From: Thiosocius sp049669185
Lineage (GTDB): Bacteria; Pseudomonadota; Gammaproteobacteria; Chromatiales; Chromatiaceae
Direction: 5' to 3'
Assembly (NCBI GenBank): GCA_049669185.1
Contig: JBATKF010000497.1
Span: 1 to 18,454 of the forward strand
Length of the DNA: 18,454 bases
Below, one piece after another: positions 16,185 through 18,454 of this stretch. A program made the translations under genes and the position numbers. A model generated the notes under the pieces. The model was not told the DNA's origin. It did no database searches and saw only the letters and a list, made by a program, of their open reading frames with translations. Each line of letters opens with the position of its first letter. Positions within the stretch are counted from its first letter, which is position 1.

Positions 16185-17330
16185 TCAGGCGTGCTCGTCC
16201 AACAGGCTGTCCGGTACCGGCACCGTGATCAGCGGTTCGGTCGGCTCACCCAATACACCGACCAGGTGCACGACCTCGAGGCCCTGCGCCTCGAAGGCCT
16301 CGCGCAGTACCGGCAGGCGCTGCTCGACGCGTTCGTGGGTAGATCGTCTGTCGCTCCAGAATGTCGTCGACACGCGCTCCCCGGCCAACGCGATGCGGCA
16401 CTGCAGGCCGCCGATACTGTCGAATTTGAAGGCCAGATTGACCGCCCAGCCGGCCGCCGCACCCTGGTCGCCGCCGGCCGCCTCGCGCTCGATGCGCAGC
16501 TTGGCTTGGTGCGTCTGGTCTGGCAACTGGATCGGCAAGTCGAGCTGCCAGGCCTGGCGTTGGCCGTCCTCGTTGGGCAGGCTGGCGGCCTGCTGCAGTT
16601 GGATGCGTGCCAGTGACCCCTCGACCAGGCGCATCAGGCGGTTGATCAACGAGTCGCCGAGGGCCGTCTTTGCATTGCCGGCCTGCTCATTATTGACCAC
16701 TGGCTCGGCGATTTCTCTTTGTTGGGTTTTGCCGCCGCTGCTCAGACGAATCAGCAGCTGCAGCAGCTGTAACTGCTGCGTCTTGTTGTCGGCCGCATCC
16801 GAGGGCATGCCGGTGGCGAGGCGGGTCTCGTGAAACAGTCCGCTGTGCCGAATGGCATGCTGCAACGTTGCCGGGTTGAGTTTCTCCAGCCTGACACCCG
16901 CGCTGCGCAGGATCGTGGAAAATAGTTCGACCGCCTCGCGTTGGCGCGGGGATACTGTCTGATGGCGCGCCTCATCGATGGCGCTGCGCAGTGCCGCGCG
17001 TACCTCGGCTGGCGGCAGTTGGCGCGCCAGGGCCGAGCGCACCGCCAGCTGCTGGCGGTCCGGCGCCGCGAACTGCTGCAGGATACGCAGCTCGGGTAAC
17101 GGCTGGCCTTTGATGACCTCCAGCTGCAGGCGTTTTCCAGGGGGCAGCATCAGCTGGCTGCGTGCGAGCAGTTCCGTCGTCGCTATCTGCAGCCGCAGCA
17201 GCCCCGGCTGGACCTGGCTCAGCACCTGGGCCTGCAGCGTCTGCCCCACCTGCAGCTGTTTGAGCAGAGAGGGGATCTCGCGGCGTCCGACGTCGACGAC
17301 CAGCGGCAACAGTGTTGCGGGAATCTTCAT
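16185..17330 (-). CDS. fliK: Flagellar hook-length control protein FliK-like
   Basis: FliK measures hook length and tells FlhB to switch export from hook to filament proteins. From the ATG at 17330 the protein has 381 residues. The N-terminal two thirds are rich in Q, L, A and R and poorly conserved, as expected of the ruler region. The C-terminal Flg_hook domain (about 260-355) shows LPIQLPDQTHQAKLRI, WAVNLAFKFDSIGGLQCRI and ERVEQRLPVLREAFEAQGLE. A GTG lies ten codons upstream at 17360, but it overlaps the predicted transcription start, so the ATG with MKIPATLLP is preferred; neither has a good Shine-Dalgarno. No other flagellar genes are visible. It is the first gene of a two-gene unit with the FlhB-tail protein. 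It could be a FliK paralogue rather than the main hook ruler. Confidence 0.82.
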   Translation of the reverse strand: MKIPATLLPLVVDVGRREIPSLLKQLQVGQTLQAQVLSQVQPGLLRLQIATTELLARSQLMLPPGKRLQLEVIKGQPLPELRILQQFAAPDRQQLAVRSALARQLPPAEVRAALRSAIDEARHQTVSPRQREAVELFSTILRSAGVRLEKLNPATLQHAIRHSGLFHETRLATGMPSDAADNKTQQLQLLQLLIRLSSGGKTQQREIAEPVVNNEQAGNAKTALGDSLINRLMRLVEGSLARIQLQQAASLPNEDGQRQAWQLDLPIQLPDQTHQAKLRIEREAAGGDQGAAAGWAVNLAFKFDSIGGLQCRIALAGERVSTTFWSDRRSTHERVEQRLPVLREAFEAQGLEVVHLVGVLGEPTEPLITVPVPDSLLDEHA

Positions 17331-17362
17331 AATCTGGTGTTGGGGCCCCAGGTGGTGCACAA

Positions 17363-17391
17363 GTTATCGGCCGCCAAGCCGCTATCTGCAA
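17363..17391 (-). promoter_or_regulatory. Candidate sigma-70 promoter for fliK-flhB-tail
   Basis: On the minus strand TTGCAG (17391-17386) and GATAAC (17368-17363) are 17 bp apart, matching the -35 and -10 elements at three and four of six bases. The predicted start near 17356 is about 26 bases before the ATG at 17330. The -35 falls in a small dyad, GCTAT-N5-ATAGC (17381-17395), in the 91-bp divergent gap with the pentapeptide gene, which could be an operator. No sigma-54 or sigma-28 flagellar promoter was found here. Confidence 0.33.
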
Positions 17392-17421
17392 TAGCCATCT
17401 ACTGGGGCAAATCGTTGAGAT

Positions 17422-18159
17422 ATGCAGACTAGGGGCAGCGGCTTGGATTGGTTCGTGCGTCGCGGTGCCAATGTGCGCGGCCCCTTGAGCAGCGCCAAGG
17501 TCCGGCATTTTGTGCTCGAGGGCAAACTCGATCTCGATGACGAGGTCAGTGAGGACCGGCGCGCATGGCGCCGCCTGGGTAGCGTGCCGGAGGTGGTGCC
17601 GCTGCAACTGCGCAGCGATGATCAGGAGATGGCCGCGGAGCAGGATGCGCTGAGCCGGCGGGATCGGTCGCGCGCGATGCGCACCATCATCGTGGCGACC
17701 TTGCTACTTGGCCTGCTGACGCTGGGAGTCTCGCTGGTCGGCCAACGAATCGCCGAGGACGACCGCGACTGTGCGGCCGTCCCGGCACCCGGCGTCTCAC
17801 TCGAGGGCTGTCAGCTCAGCGGTGCGCAACTGACCGCGGTATCGCTTGCCGACGCGCAGCTGGCTAATGCCTCGTTGGCCGGCGCCAATCTGGCCGAAGC
17901 GGATCTGCGCCGCGCCGACCTGCGCTATGCCGACCTGAGCCAAGCCGACCTATCCTTTGCGACGCTCGCCGACGCCAATCTGAAAGGCGCCAACCTGCGT
18001 TATACCGATCTCACCAATGCAGACCTTAGTGCGGCCGACCTGAGCTTTGCCGATCTCAGCGGTGCGCGTATTGGCGGCGCTCGTCTGCAGGGGACGAGGC
18101 TGGAGGGCGCGGTCTGGACCGATGGGCGGGCCTGCAACACTATCGACTGCCGCCGCTGA
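17422..18159 (+). CDS. GYF_2-like domain, transmembrane helix and pentapeptide-repeat protein
   Basis: The function is unknown, but the architecture is clear in the 245 residues. Residues 9-58 (WFVRRGANVRGPLSSAKVRH, then DDEVSEDRRAWRRLGSVPEV) resemble the GYF_2 fold, a small module thought to bind peptides. A basic stretch RRDRSRAMR precedes one membrane helix at about 88-107, which by the positive-inside rule places the GYF_2 part in the cytoplasm. Residues 125-230 form about 20 pentapeptide repeats of the A(D/N)LxxA type, expected to fold as a right-handed beta-helix in the periplasm. Four cysteines bracket the helix domain (Cys117, Cys130, Cys238, Cys243) and none lies inside it. The ATG is supported by a weak GAGA. 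It is divergent from the FliK-like gene. A topoisomerase-protecting (Qnr/MfpA-type) role is unlikely because the repeats lie outside the cytoplasm. Confidence 0.85.
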   Translation: MQTRGSGLDWFVRRGANVRGPLSSAKVRHFVLEGKLDLDDEVSEDRRAWRRLGSVPEVVPLQLRSDDQEMAAEQDALSRRDRSRAMRTIIVATLLLGLLTLGVSLVGQRIAEDDRDCAAVPAPGVSLEGCQLSGAQLTAVSLADAQLANASLAGANLAEADLRRADLRYADLSQADLSFATLADANLKGANLRYTDLTNADLSAADLSFADLSGARIGGARLQGTRLEGAVWTDGRACNTIDCRR

Positions 18160-18203
18160 CGCCCGGCTTGAGCCGCAGCCGGCGGCAGGCTACACTTTGA
18201 CCT

Positions 18204-18221
18204 GACACCAGGATCGGTGTC
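18204..18221 (+). promoter_or_regulatory. Dyad upstream of the small secreted protein gene
   Basis: GACACC and GGTGTC form a perfect 6-bp inverted repeat around AGGATC. It lies just behind a TTGACC (18197-18202) that could be a -35 element, though no good -10 sits at normal spacing. The dyad could be an operator or the end of the upstream transcript; the sequence does not decide. Confidence 0.3.
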
Positions 18222-18246
18222 GCATAAGTTCTAAGGAGAGAACATC

Positions 18247-18454
18247 ATGTCTTATCTTACCCGTTCCCGTCACGCCCTCTGGTTCGCCCTGCTCATTGGC
18301 GCGTCGCTGGCACCAGCGGCAGGCACTGCCGCCAGCCGCTGTAATGCCATGCAACAGGACGCATGTACAGGCGCCGCCGAGTTCGTCTGGGTCGACGGCT
18401 ACACGCGCAAAGACGGTCGTTCCGTGACCAGCCACTGCAAGACGAAGTCGACGC
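18247..18454 (+). CDS. Small secreted protein with a TRKDG-type motif, 3' end outside the window
   Basis: Sixty-nine codons are visible from an ATG preceded by an excellent ribosome site, TAAGGAG at 18232-18238, eight bases upstream. The N-terminus is a signal peptide: SRSRH-like basic start (LTRSRH), a hydrophobic core ALWFALLIGASLAPAA, and likely cleavage near GTAA. The mature part has cysteines in SRCNAM, DACTGA and SHCKTK. It also carries WVDGYTRKDGRSVTSHCKTK, which resembles the motif (Y/G)YxRKDGTxVxxHxRS seen in many small exported bacterial proteins of unknown function. The strong ribosome site suggests an abundant product. The reading frame is open at the window edge, so the full length is unknown. 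No function is claimed. Confidence 0.7.
   Translation, partial: MSYLTRSRHALWFALLIGASLAPAAGTAASRCNAMQQDACTGAAEFVWVDGYTRKDGRSVTSHCKTKST

Noticed and set aside
17331..17360. GTG start ten codons upstream for the FliK-like gene
   Set aside because: It overlaps the predicted transcription start and adds residues with no likeness to FliK; the ATG gives MKIPATLLP.
17797..18119. DNA tandem repeat in the pentapeptide gene
   Set aside because: The periodicity near 15 bp reflects the five-residue protein repeat, with degenerate bases; it is not a separate repeat element.
1..18454. CRISPR array, insertion sequence, tRNA, integrase or defence operon
   Set aside because: No regularly spaced repeats, no transposase or integrase motifs, no cloverleaf-like segment and no known defence domain were seen; coding fills nearly all of the window with core-genome genes.

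Overview
The window reads as chromosomal DNA of a GC-rich gammaproteobacterium, probably near the purple-sulfur or sulfur-oxidiser (Chromatiales-like) lineages. The order smc-zipA-ligA is typical of non-enteric Gammaproteobacteria, and ZipA itself is confined to that class. A PEP-CTERM/exopolysaccharide TPR protein, an AapJQMP amino-acid importer and a FliK/FlhB-tail pair fit the same assignment. The lineage is inferred from gene content only; I could not run a search.

Layout: (1) 1-3060, + strand: the last residues of a sigma-54-type response regulator (PrsR-like), then a long periplasmic TPR protein (PrsT-like). Together they form one edge of a PEP-CTERM/exopolysaccharide locus. (2) 3096-4807, - strand: queF (queuosine biosynthesis) followed by a short FGGY sugar kinase that resembles cyanobacterial D-ribulose kinase. 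(3) 5000-11439, + strand: smc, zipA and ligA, which are chromosome condensation, Z-ring anchoring and NAD+-dependent DNA ligation; ligA starts on a TTG that overlaps the zipA stop. (4) 11440-11678: regulatory region with a sigma-54-like promoter and an upstream NtrC-like dyad. (5) 11679-15876, + strand: aapJ-aapQ-aapM-aapP, a complete polar amino-acid ABC importer, with a strong GC hairpin between the binding-protein gene and the first permease gene. (6) 15854-17330, - strand: a FliK-like protein and a stand-alone FlhB cytoplasmic-tail protein, translationally coupled and convergent with aapP, overlapping it by 23 bp. (7) 17422-18159, + strand: a membrane protein joining a GYF_2-like domain, one transmembrane helix and a periplasmic pentapeptide-repeat domain. 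(8) 18247-end, + strand: the start of a small secreted protein with a TRKDG-type motif.

Most of the window is ordinary core genome. I see no mobile element, CRISPR array, tRNA, rRNA or defence locus. The points most worth a second look are the apparent nitrogen control region ahead of aap, the FliK/FlhB-tail pair, the GYF_2-TM-pentapeptide protein with bracketing cysteines, the ribulokinase-like gene paired with queF, and a PrsT-type protein with no lipobox cysteine. No gene-free stretch exceeds about 240 bases.
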